Positions 8,210 to 16,580 of a DNA stretch of 64,000 bases are shown here, piece after piece. The notes below the pieces were generated by a model. The model saw only the letters and a list, made by a program, of their open reading frames with translations. It ran no database searches and was not told where the DNA came from. The stretch spans positions 248,001 through 312,000 of the forward strand of contig NZ_FMZS01000003.1 in the NCBI RefSeq assembly GCF_900101265.1, in the 5' to 3' direction. Source of the DNA: Massilia sp. PDC64. Its GTDB lineage: Bacteria; Pseudomonadota; Gammaproteobacteria; Burkholderiales; Burkholderiaceae_D. The first letter of the stretch is position 1; every line of letters starts with the position of its first letter. Both the position numbers and the translations under genes were made by a program.

Positions 8210-9880
8210 GTGAGACTACCTACTACCCTCCATACCACCCTGACCGCCATCGCGCTCGCCACCGCGACGCTGGCCGCCCATGCCGCGGATGCCGTCCACA
8301 TCGATCCGCAGCACCTGTCGCAGGACGTGAAAGTCCTGTCGTCCGACGAGTTCGAAGGCCGCGGCCCGAATACGGCCGGCGAGACGAAGACCGTCAACTA
8401 CATCATCGAACAGTTCAAGCAGGCCGGCCTGCAGCCGGGCGGCGACCTCGTCGACGGCAAGCGCGGCTGGACGCAAGACGTTCCGCTGGGCCGCTTCGAG
8501 ATCTCCGGCCCGGTCGACGTCTCCGTGACGGCCGGCGGCACGACGAAGACTTTCACCCAGGGTAACGAAGTCGCCATGCGCGCCGCGATGACGGGCGCGA
8601 AGAGCGTCGACTTCAAGAACGCGCCGCTCGTCTTCGTCGGCTATGGCGTGACGGCGCCGGAACGCAAGTGGGACGACTTCAAGGGCCAGGACCTGAAGGG
8701 CAAGCTGGCCGTCGTGCTGATCAACGACCCGGACTTCGAGACGGGCAAGGGCGATTTCGGCGGCAAGGCCATGACGTACTACGGCCGCTGGACCTATAAA
8801 TACGAGGAACTGGCACGCCGCGGCGCGCTGGGCACGCTGATCGTCCACGAGACGGCGCCCGCGTCGTACGGCTGGGCCACCGTGAAGAATTCGAACACGA
8901 ACGTCCAGTACGACATCGTGCGCAAGAACCCGCTCGAAGCGCACGCGCCGGTGGAAGCGTGGATCCAGCGCGACGTCGCCGTCGACCTGTTCAAGCGCGC
9001 CGGCCTGGATTTCGACAAGCTCAAGAAGCAGGCGCAAACCCGCGCGTTCAAGCCGGTCGAGCTGAAGGGCGTGACGATGTCCGCGCATTACGCCGTCGAC
9101 GCCAAGGTCATCACGTCGAAGAACGTGCTGGCCGTGCGTCCGGGCAGCGAGCATCCGGACCAGGTCGTGATCTACAGCGGCCACTGGGACCACCTGGGCG
9201 TCGGTCTGCCCGATGCGAAGGGCGACAAGATCTACAACGGCGCCGTCGACAACGCCACTGGCATCGCCGCGCTGCTGGAACTGGGCCGCGCCTACGCCAA
9301 GGCCCCGGCACCGAAGCGCAGCGTCGTCTTCCTCGCCGTGACGGCGGAAGAGAAGGGCCTGCTGGGTTCGGAATACTATGCGAACAATCCGGTCTATCCG
9401 CTGGGTAAGACGGTCGGCGTGATCAACATGGACGCGCTGAGCCCGTACGGCCCGTCGCGCGACTTCACGATCTCGGGCAGCGCCAAGCTCGACCTGCTGG
9501 ACCAGCTCGTCGCGAAGGCCAAGCAGAGCGGCATCCGCTATTCGCCGGATCCGAAACCGGAAGCGGGCCACTTCTTCCGCTCCGACCACTTCCCGTTCGC
9601 CAAGCATGGCGTGCCGGCGATCTCGTTCGGTTCCGGCGAGGACTGGGAACAGGGCGGCGTCGCCGCGGGCAAGGCGGCCGAGGAGAAATACGTGTCGGTC
9701 GCGTACCACCAGCCAGCCGACGAATGGAGCGCATCGTGGCCGTTCACGGGCATGGCGCGCGACCTCGGCATCCTGTACTCGGTGGGCCGCGACCTGGCCG
9801 ATTCGTCGGCGTGGCCGAACTGGTCGAAGGACTCGGAGTTCCGCGCGGCACGCGACAAGACTGCGGCCGAGCGCAAGTAA
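8210..9880 (+). CDS. M28 family zinc aminopeptidase, secreted, 556 aa
   Basis: A secreted peptidase of the M28 family. After a signal peptide ending AAHA comes an N-terminal region with a protease-associated (PA) domain insert (about 120-260), then the zinc catalytic core. The metal and catalytic motifs are all present: YSGHWDHLG (His near residue 325), NGAVDNATGIAALLEL (bridging Asp), TAEEKGLLGSEYY (general base Glu pair), INMDALSPYG (Asp) and FFRSDHFPFAKHG (His). It should remove N-terminal residues from peptides in the periplasm or outside. The start is a GTG at 8210, which gives a proper signal peptide; the open frame extends further upstream but without signal features. The gene is divergent from the Ala/Lys-rich protein. 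Confidence 0.9.
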   Translation: MRLPTTLHTTLTAIALATATLAAHAADAVHIDPQHLSQDVKVLSSDEFEGRGPNTAGETKTVNYIIEQFKQAGLQPGGDLVDGKRGWTQDVPLGRFEISGPVDVSVTAGGTTKTFTQGNEVAMRAAMTGAKSVDFKNAPLVFVGYGVTAPERKWDDFKGQDLKGKLAVVLINDPDFETGKGDFGGKAMTYYGRWTYKYEELARRGALGTLIVHETAPASYGWATVKNSNTNVQYDIVRKNPLEAHAPVEAWIQRDVAVDLFKRAGLDFDKLKKQAQTRAFKPVELKGVTMSAHYAVDAKVITSKNVLAVRPGSEHPDQVVIYSGHWDHLGVGLPDAKGDKIYNGAVDNATGIAALLELGRAYAKAPAPKRSVVFLAVTAEEKGLLGSEYYANNPVYPLGKTVGVINMDALSPYGPSRDFTISGSAKLDLLDQLVAKAKQSGIRYSPDPKPEAGHFFRSDHFPFAKHGVPAISFGSGEDWEQGGVAAGKAAEEKYVSVAYHQPADEWSASWPFTGMARDLGILYSVGRDLADSSAWPNWSKDSEFRAARDKTAAERK

Positions 9881-9890
9881 TGGGTTACGC

Positions 9891-9951
9891 GTGGGCACGG
9901 GGTGCCCACCCTACGGCCAAGGATAACGTAGGGTGGGCTCCCCGAGCCCAC
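9891..9951. repeat. REP-like palindromic element (two hairpins within a larger inverted repeat)
   Basis: Two small hairpins, 9891-9909 and 9933-9951, each with 8-bp arms around a 3-nt loop. The arms 9902-9915 and 9927-9940 also pair with each other over 12 of 14 positions. The compound structure is typical of repetitive extragenic palindromes. It sits between the M28 peptidase and ligD and could act as terminator for the former. Confidence 0.7.
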
Positions 9952-10025
9952 CAAGGGTTAGCCAGCGAACAGTCGCGTCTGCAACTATTGCCTACACTAA
10001 GACAAATAGCTGCAGAGGTGATGCC

Positions 10026-12635
10026 ATGCCCGACCCGTTAAAGCTGTACAAGGCCAAGCGCGACTTCAAGATCACGGCCGAGCCCGAAGAGGGTGGGGAG
10101 GCCAGCAAGGGCCTCCTCACCTTCGTGATCCAGAAACACTGGGCCTCGCGCCTGCATTACGATTTCCGTCTGGAACTGGACGGCGTCATGAAGAGCTGGG
10201 CCGTCCCCAAAGGCCCCAGCTACGACACCCACGACCGCCGCATGGCCGTGCACGTGGAAGACCATCCCATCTCGTATTCCGATTTCGAAGGCACGATCCC
10301 GCCGCACCAGTACGGCGCGGGCAAGGTCATCATCTGGGATAAAGGCACGTGGGAACCCGTCGGCGACCCGCGCCAGGGCTATAAAAAGGGCGAGATCAAG
10401 TTCGAGATGCACGGCCACAAGATGCACGGCCGCTGGGTGCTCGTGCGACTGCGCGGCCACGAGGAGGACAAGCAGGAGCCGTGGCTCCTCATCAAGGAAA
10501 ACGACGAGTACGCGAAGCCGGCCAGCGAATTCTCCGTCGTCGACGAATTCCCCGACAGCGTCAAGGACTTGCCGATGCCGGAGCACGCCGCCGAGGTAAA
10601 GGTGGAAAAACTGGAGGCTGCAAAACCGGCACGCAAGGCCGCGGCGAAGACGGCAACCGCGAAGACGAAACGGGGGGGCATGCCCGCCGGCGCCATCAAG
10701 GCCGACCTGCCGGAGACGCTGACGCCGGAACTGGCCACCCTCGTCGACGGCCCGCCCGCCGATCCGGAAAACTACATCTACGAGATCAAGTTCGACGGCT
10801 ACCGCATGCTGACGCGCGTGGAGGGCAAGGACATCCGCTTCATCACCCGCAACGGCAACGACTGGACCGACAAGCTGAAACCGCTGCAGCAGGAAATCCG
10901 CCGCATGAAGCTGCCGGACGGCTGGTACGACGGCGAGATCGTCGTCCACGACGAAAACGGCAAGCCGAACTTCAACCTGCTGCAGCTGGCATTCGACGGC
11001 TCGAACAAGGCGCAGATCGTCTACTTCGTGTTCGACATCCCCTACTTCAAAGGCTACGACCTGCGCGACGTGCGCCTCGACGAGCGTCGTCCGCTGCTGC
11101 AGGACCTGTTGACGGCGCGCGGGTCGGACACGGTGCGCTTCTCGGCCGAATTCGGGACCGATCCGTCTCAGCTCGTCGTGGCCGCGTGCCAGATCGGGCT
11201 GGAAGGGGTGATCGGCAAGCGCAAGGATTCGCGCTACGTCACGCGCCGCTCGCCCGAGTGGATCAAGCTGAAATGCGGCCAGCGCCAGGAATTCGTCATC
11301 GGCGGCTACACGGATCCGCATGGCGCACGCACGGGCATCGGCTCGCTGCTGCTGGGTTACTACGACAAGGACGGCGTGTTGCGCTACGCGGGCAATTGCG
11401 GCAGCGGCTTCAACGGCGCATCGTTGCGCCACATGCGCGAGGTGCTCGAGGCGATCGAGACGGACAAGAATCCGTTCCCGCCGCGCGCCGTGCCGGGACG
11501 GACGAACCACTGGGTGAAGCCGGAGCTCGTCGCGGAAGTCAGCTTCTCGGAATGGACGGCCACCGACTCCATCCGCCACCCCGTGTTCCAGGGGCTGCGC
11601 AAGGACAAACCGGCGAAGAGCGTCGTGCGCGAGCAGCCGAAACACATGCAGGAGGCTCCCGTGGAAAATGCGCAACCCGCCCGCAAGCGCGCGGCGAAGA
11701 AGGCGGAGCCGACGGAAACCGGCCTGCCGGGCAATCTGCCCGCCACGTTCAAGGTCACGCACGGCGACCGTGTGATGGATGCGGAAAGCGGCGTCACGAA
11801 GGTCGAGATGGTGCGCTACTACGCGCTCGTCGGCGAGTTGATGATGGAGCACCTGAAGGGCCGCCCCGTCTCGCTCGTGCGCGCGCCCAATGGCGTGGGC
11901 GAGGAGCTGTTCTTCCAGAAGCACGTCGTCGACACCGCGAAGATGCCGGGTGTCGTGCAGATGGACCAGGCGCTCGACCCGGACCACCCGCGCATGACGG
12001 AAATCGCCACGATCGAGGGCCTGCTGTCCAGCGCGCAGTGGAATGTCGTCGAGATCCACAGCCAGAACGCGACGTCGAAACACTACGACACGCCCGACCG
12101 CATGGTGTTCGACCTCGACCCGGGCGAGGGCGTCGAGTGGCCCAAGGTACAGGAAGCGGCCCAGCTGGTGCGCGCCTTCCTGCAGGAGCTGGGGCTGAAC
12201 CCGTTCCTCAAGACGAGCGGCGGCAAGGGCCTGCACGTCGTCGTGCCGCTCAAGCCCAAGCTGGACTGGGACACGGTGAAGGATTTCTCGCGCGCGATCG
12301 TGACGCACCTGGCGAAGACGATCCCGGACCGCTTCTCCGCCAAGAGCGGCGCGAAAAACCGCGTGGGCCGGATCTTCATCGACTACCTGCGCAACGGCCG
12401 CGGCGCGACGACGGTCGCGGCATGGTCGGCACGCGCGCGGCCCGGGCTGGGCATCTCCGTGCCCGTGCGCTGGGAAGAGCTGCCGCAGCTGAAGTCGGGC
12501 AGCCAGTGGACCGTCAAGACCGTACACACCCGGCTGGACGAGGGCAATGCGCCGTGGGCGGACTACGACAAGAGCGCCACCACGCTCACGAAGGCAATGA
12601 AGGCGCTGGGGTTCAAGGCGGAGAAGAAGGCGTAG
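10026..12635 (+). CDS. ligD: ATP-dependent DNA ligase LigD (PE-ligase-polymerase), 869 aa
   Basis: The multifunctional ligase of bacterial non-homologous end joining. Domain order: 3'-phosphoesterase (about 30-190, with HYDFRLELDGVMKSWAVPKG), a basic Ala/Lys linker, the ATP-dependent ligase domain (about 225-530) with adenylated Lys255 in EIKFDGYR, a second basic linker, and the primase-like polymerase (about 575-860) with metal motif FDLDPGEG. This PE-LIG-POL order matches Pseudomonas LigD and differs from Mycobacterium. It heals ends with Ku and seals double-strand breaks. The ATG at 10026 has AGAGGTG upstream. The gene is convergent with ku, which lies just beyond a small membrane-protein gene. 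Confidence 0.95.
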   Translation: MPDPLKLYKAKRDFKITAEPEEGGEASKGLLTFVIQKHWASRLHYDFRLELDGVMKSWAVPKGPSYDTHDRRMAVHVEDHPISYSDFEGTIPPHQYGAGKVIIWDKGTWEPVGDPRQGYKKGEIKFEMHGHKMHGRWVLVRLRGHEEDKQEPWLLIKENDEYAKPASEFSVVDEFPDSVKDLPMPEHAAEVKVEKLEAAKPARKAAAKTATAKTKRGGMPAGAIKADLPETLTPELATLVDGPPADPENYIYEIKFDGYRMLTRVEGKDIRFITRNGNDWTDKLKPLQQEIRRMKLPDGWYDGEIVVHDENGKPNFNLLQLAFDGSNKAQIVYFVFDIPYFKGYDLRDVRLDERRPLLQDLLTARGSDTVRFSAEFGTDPSQLVVAACQIGLEGVIGKRKDSRYVTRRSPEWIKLKCGQRQEFVIGGYTDPHGARTGIGSLLLGYYDKDGVLRYAGNCGSGFNGASLRHMREVLEAIETDKNPFPPRAVPGRTNHWVKPELVAEVSFSEWTATDSIRHPVFQGLRKDKPAKSVVREQPKHMQEAPVENAQPARKRAAKKAEPTETGLPGNLPATFKVTHGDRVMDAESGVTKVEMVRYYALVGELMMEHLKGRPVSLVRAPNGVGEELFFQKHVVDTAKMPGVVQMDQALDPDHPRMTEIATIEGLLSSAQWNVVEIHSQNATSKHYDTPDRMVFDLDPGEGVEWPKVQEAAQLVRAFLQELGLNPFLKTSGGKGLHVVVPLKPKLDWDTVKDFSRAIVTHLAKTIPDRFSAKSGAKNRVGRIFIDYLRNGRGATTVAAWSARARPGLGISVPVRWEELPQLKSGSQWTVKTVHTRLDEGNAPWADYDKSATTLTKAMKALGFKAEKKA

Positions 12636-12638
12636 CGT

Positions 12639-12923
12639 TCAGGTCGTGCGCCGTTCGGCGCCGACCTTCTCGTCCGCGGGATCTCCCCGCTCGTTACGGA
12701 AGATGGCGCGTACGTTCATCGCGGCGAGGCCGGCCTGCAGCGCGATCAGCGCCCAGGCCTCGTCGTGCACGCCCCACACGATCCACAACACGTTACTCAG
12801 GATGAAGGTCCAGAACCCGAACACGCGCTTCTTCGCGTGGCGGGCGCCGACGAGAAATGCGGCCACCAGGGTGACCGCCATCGCGGGCCATTGCAGCAGG
12901 TCCAGCAGCGTATCGAGATCCAC
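12639..12923 (-). CDS. Small multi-pass membrane protein, 94 aa
   Basis: A 94-residue protein with three hydrophobic helices (about 10-27, 34-53 and 56-72) and a short charged cytoplasmic tail. The central FWTFILSNVLWIVWG resembles small PQ-loop or SemiSWEET-like sequences, but a transport role is not established. The start is GTG at 12923, immediately after the ku stop codon, so it is translated from the ku message. The position between ku and ligD may be incidental. Confidence 0.6.
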   Translation of the reverse strand: MDLDTLLDLLQWPAMAVTLVAAFLVGARHAKKRVFGFWTFILSNVLWIVWGVHDEAWALIALQAGLAAMNVRAIFRNERGDPADEKVGAERRTT

Positions 12924-14000
12924 TCAGGCTGCCTTCCTGCGCCGGGCGGGCGCTGCTTTCGCTGCAGGTTTTGCCGCGGTCTTGGCTGCGGTTTTCTTTG
13001 CCGCCGTCTTCGTCGCCGTCTTCGCCGCGGTCGACTTGGCGGCCGTCGTCCGCTTCGCGCTCGCGTGCGTGGCCGCATGCGCAGGCGCTTTGCGCGCGCG
13101 GGGAGGCGGCGTCTCGTCGGTGTCTTCGTCGTCTTTCGACGGTTTGCGCGACTTGCGCGGCGGCGGTTCGTCGTCGTCGTCGTCGTCCGCGGCGGCTTTG
13201 GCCGGCTTCTTGCCCAGGCTGGCCTGCAGCAGCGAGACGAGGTCGATGACGTTCGACTTGGCCGGTTTTTCTTCCTCCGGCTCCGGTTCGGTGAGGGTCT
13301 TGGTCTGGTTGGCGGCGATCTTCTTCTTGATCAGCGCCATCACGTCTTCGCGATAGGTGTCGTGGTACTGCTGCGGCTTCCACTTCTCGCTCATGCCCTC
13401 GACGAGTGCCTTCGCCATCTGCAGTTCCTTTTCCGTGACCTGCGCGGCCTTGGAGTCCGCGGCCGGGATCTTCAGTTCGTCCGTGGGGCGGATCTCGTCC
13501 GGGTAGCGCAACGTGTTCAGCACGATCACGTCGCCCACGCAGACGAGGGCGGCGAGGTGCTGCTTGACGCGGATGACGACGTTGGCGATGCCGATCTTGC
13601 CGACGTCGCGCAGGGTTTCGCGCAGCAGCGCATAGACCTTGTCGCCGCCCTTGCCGGGCGCGAGGTAGTAGGGCTGTTCGTAGTAGATCAGCGGGACCTG
13701 TTCCGCGTTCACGAACGCGAGGATGTCGATCGTCTGCGTCGCTTCCGGGTTGGCGCGGCGCAGGTCTTCGTCCGTCAGGACGACGTATTCGCCGTCGCTG
13801 TATTCGTAGCCCTTGACGATGTCGTCCCAGGACACTTCCTTGCCGGTCGCCTTGTTGTAGCGCTTGAAGCCGATCGGCGCGAAGTCGCGCCGGTCGAGCA
13901 TCGTCAGGTCGAGCCCCTGGTCGCTCGCCGCCGGATACATCTCGACCGGGATGTGCACCAGCCCGAAGCTGATCGCACCTTTCCACATGCTGCGTGCCAT
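12924..14000 (-). CDS. ku: Ku protein, non-homologous end joining, 358 aa
   Basis: Bacterial Ku, which forms a homodimeric ring on DNA ends and recruits LigD. The Ku core (about 1-255) opens with the conserved MWKGAISFGLVHIPVEMYPA and continues through VKQHLAALV and LNTLRYPDEIRP. The tail (about 270-358) is a long Lys/Ala/Pro stretch with an Asp-rich run followed by histone-H1-like KTAAKKTAAK repeats. Ku proteins in related bacteria have basic tails that affect DNA binding and threading; this one is longer than the minimal form. It is preceded by an SDR gene on the same strand (21 bp) and converges on ligD. Confidence 0.95.
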   Translation of the reverse strand: MARSMWKGAISFGLVHIPVEMYPAASDQGLDLTMLDRRDFAPIGFKRYNKATGKEVSWDDIVKGYEYSDGEYVVLTDEDLRRANPEATQTIDILAFVNAEQVPLIYYEQPYYLAPGKGGDKVYALLRETLRDVGKIGIANVVIRVKQHLAALVCVGDVIVLNTLRYPDEIRPTDELKIPAADSKAAQVTEKELQMAKALVEGMSEKWKPQQYHDTYREDVMALIKKKIAANQTKTLTEPEPEEEKPAKSNVIDLVSLLQASLGKKPAKAAADDDDDDEPPPRKSRKPSKDDEDTDETPPPRARKAPAHAATHASAKRTTAAKSTAAKTATKTAAKKTAAKTAAKPAAKAAPARRRKAA

Positions 14001-14021
14001 TTGGAGCTCCTTGAGTGAAGG

Positions 14022-14996
14022 TTATTCGCCCACCGACCCGGTGATCGGCAGCACAACGCCCGTGACGTAGCCGGAACACACGTTCGATGCCAGGTAGACG
14101 TACGCCGGCGACAGCTCTTCCGGCTGCGCGGGACGGCCGAACGTCGTGCTCTGGCCGAACTTGGTGATATCTTCCGGCGACTGGTCGGCCGGGTTCAGCG
14201 GTGTCCACACGGGGCCCGGCGCGACGGCGTTCACGCGGATGCCCTGGTCCAGCAGGTTCGCCGCGAGGGACATCGTGAACGCGTGGATGGCGCCCTTGGT
14301 CGTCGAATAGTCGAGCAGTTTCTTCGACCCCTTCAGGCCCGTCACGGAGCCCGTGTTGATGATGGCCGCGCCCCGTTTCATGTACGGCAGGCAGGCCTTC
14401 GCCATGTGGAAGTAGCCGTAGATGTTCGTGCGCATGGTCTCGTCGAAGCGGTCTTCCGTCAGGTCGAGCAGCGACGCGGCATGCTCCTGGAACGCGGCGT
14501 TGTTGACGAGGACGTCGAGGCGGCCCCACTTGGCGACGATCTGGTCGACGGCCTGCTGGCAGAATTCCATGTCCTTCACGTCGCCCGCGACCGTGATGCA
14601 TTTCTGGCCTTCGGCCTCGATCAGGCGCTGCGTCTCGGCCGCGTCCTCGTGTTCGTTCAGGTACAGGATCGCGACGTCGGCGCCTTCGCGCGCGAACAGG
14701 ATCGCGACGGCGCGGCCGATGCCGGAATCGCCGCCGGTCACGATGGCGACCTGGCCCGCCAGCTTGCCGCTGCCCTTGTAGTGCTCGGCCATGAACTTCG
14801 GTTTCAGCTCCATCTGGGCTTCGATGCCCGGCTTGGCCAGGTGCTGGGCGGGGAAGTCGCCGCTCGGCTGCTGGATGCCGGTCTGAGCGGCGCCGCTGCC
14901 GCTGCCCTGGTCACCCTTCTGCATGCTGGCGTCGGCCTGGTCCTGGCGGTTCTGGATTGCCTTCTGCTTGTTCGCTGCATCGTCCTGTATTGCCAT
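14022..14996 (-). CDS. SDR family oxidoreductase (YghA/general-stress type), 324 aa
   Basis: A short-chain dehydrogenase/reductase with an N-terminal Gln/Ser-rich extension. The core has the nucleotide loop TGGDSGIGRAV, the NNAAFQ motif, the catalytic Ser in NTGSVTG and YxxxK as YSTTKGA. The extension followed by KPKFMAEHYKGSGKLAGQVA is characteristic of the E. coli YghA / Bacillus general-stress SDR subgroup, which reduces aldehydes or related carbonyls. The ATG at 14996 follows AAGGAGAGC, a strong ribosome site; an upstream in-frame ATG is less likely. It is the first gene of the unit with ku, so it may share stress-linked expression with the repair genes. Confidence 0.88.
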   Translation of the reverse strand: MAIQDDAANKQKAIQNRQDQADASMQKGDQGSGSGAAQTGIQQPSGDFPAQHLAKPGIEAQMELKPKFMAEHYKGSGKLAGQVAIVTGGDSGIGRAVAILFAREGADVAILYLNEHEDAAETQRLIEAEGQKCITVAGDVKDMEFCQQAVDQIVAKWGRLDVLVNNAAFQEHAASLLDLTEDRFDETMRTNIYGYFHMAKACLPYMKRGAAIINTGSVTGLKGSKKLLDYSTTKGAIHAFTMSLAANLLDQGIRVNAVAPGPVWTPLNPADQSPEDITKFGQSTTFGRPAQPEELSPAYVYLASNVCSGYVTGVVLPITGSVGE

Positions 14997-15143
14997 GGTG
15001 CTCTCCTTGTGCATGATTCCGCCAGTATTCCCGCCCGGAGAGGGCGCTGACGGTGCGCTTCCACACATTGCGAGCATTTGCTAGGCGTTACAGGTGCTTT
15101 GTGGCAAACTTGTTAGCGTAACAAAGTATTCCAGAGGTGATTC

Positions 15144-16580
15144 ATGCTAGAGCAGACCGCGATTTACCTGAGTCCGATGGCGCAACGGCGCGCCGAATTC
15201 GGGGACGCCTGCGCCTCCCTGTTCGCGCGCCTGCACCTGGCCGACAGCGCCGACGTGGCCGCGGGCCTGCTGGCGCGCGAGCAGCCGGACCTGCTCGTGA
15301 TCGACCTCGACCGCTTCGAACCGAGCATCGACGAAGAGGCGCTCGGCGACCTCGTCGCCCGCCGCGCCGGCGCGCCCGTGCTGCTGCTGTGTCCCTTCGC
15401 CAATGCCGCCTGGCTGCCCGCGCTCATGGCGCACGGCCCCGTGCACTATGCCGTCACGCCGCTCGACGCAGCCGCCCTGCGCGCCGCGGTACAGTCCCGC
15501 CTGGCGCACCCCGAAGCGCCAACCACGGACGCGAGCGGCCTGCGCACCCTGCTGGACCTGCGCGCCCGCGTGCAGGCCGCGCTCGACGAGGCCGAGGATG
15601 CGCACACCTTGTCGGAAGCCCTGTGCGCCGCCCTGTGCGCGTGGCCCGGCGTGCTGCATGCGGGCGTCTTCCTGCTCAAGGACGGCAACGATCTGCAGCT
15701 GGAAGCGCAGCAGGGGCCGGAAGGTCTCCTGCTCGGCGCGCTGCTGCAGCGCACGGACCGGCTGCTGCAGGCACCGCTGCGCCACGCATTCCCCGGCCTG
15801 CTGGCCGCCGCGGGCGGGACCGCGGCGCTCATCGACGTCCCCGAACAATCCGGCGAACCGGCGCTGGCGGAATTCCTGCGCGCGCACGGCGTCGCGATGG
15901 CGCTGGGCCTGCCGATCCCCGCCGACGGCCCCGGTACGCCGCGCGGCGCGCTGTCGCTGCTGTTCGCCGCCGCGCGCGCATTCACGCGCGACGAGTGGGC
16001 CACGCTGCACGACGTGACCCGGCTGGCCGCCTTCGGCCTGCGCCACGTCGCCATCGGCCAGGAAAACGAACACCTGATGGCGCGCCTGACGTACATCTCG
16101 ACGACGGACGCGCTGACCGGCGTGGCGAACCGCCGCCACGGCGAGGAATTGCTGGAAAAGGAAATCAAGCGCGCCCGCCGCTACCGCGTGCCCCTCGCGC
16201 TGCTGTCGTTCGACATCGACCGCTTCAAGGCCGTCAACGACACGTACGGCTATCCCGTCGGCGACGTGGCGCTGCGCACCGTGGCCGACACGACGCGCGC
16301 CGTGCTGCGCGCCAGCGACATCCTCGTGCGCTCGGGCGGCGAGGAATTCCACATCATCGCGCCGCACACGAGCGCCATCGACGGCCTCAGGATGGCGGAA
16401 AAGGTGCGCGTGGCGATCGAACAGGCCGAGATTCCCGGCTGCGACCACGTGACGGTGAGCCTCGGCGTGGCCCAGCTGGGCGAGCAGGAAAGCGGCGATT
16501 CGCTGACGCAGCGCACCGACGCCGCCCTCGCGCGCGCCAAGCGGGCAGGCCGCAACTGCGTCGAACTGGCGATGCAGTGA
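15144..16580 (+). CDS. Diguanylate cyclase with GAF-like and receiver-like regions, 478 aa
   Basis: Makes c-di-GMP from two GTP. The C-terminal GGDEF domain (about 315-475) has the active-site motif GGEEF (398-402) and an intact inhibitory I-site RASD (389-392) five residues upstream, so it should be active and product-inhibited. The N-terminal 130 residues look like a degenerate receiver (LLVIDLDRFEP but without a clear phospho-acceptor pocket). The middle (about 135-310) is GAF-like. No membrane segment is present. The stop codon overlaps the GTG start of the SulP gene, so cyclase and transporter are translated from one message. Confidence 0.88.
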   Translation: MLEQTAIYLSPMAQRRAEFGDACASLFARLHLADSADVAAGLLAREQPDLLVIDLDRFEPSIDEEALGDLVARRAGAPVLLLCPFANAAWLPALMAHGPVHYAVTPLDAAALRAAVQSRLAHPEAPTTDASGLRTLLDLRARVQAALDEAEDAHTLSEALCAALCAWPGVLHAGVFLLKDGNDLQLEAQQGPEGLLLGALLQRTDRLLQAPLRHAFPGLLAAAGGTAALIDVPEQSGEPALAEFLRAHGVAMALGLPIPADGPGTPRGALSLLFAAARAFTRDEWATLHDVTRLAAFGLRHVAIGQENEHLMARLTYISTTDALTGVANRRHGEELLEKEIKRARRYRVPLALLSFDIDRFKAVNDTYGYPVGDVALRTVADTTRAVLRASDILVRSGGEEFHIIAPHTSAIDGLRMAEKVRVAIEQAEIPGCDHVTVSLGVAQLGEQESGDSLTQRTDAALARAKRAGRNCVELAMQ

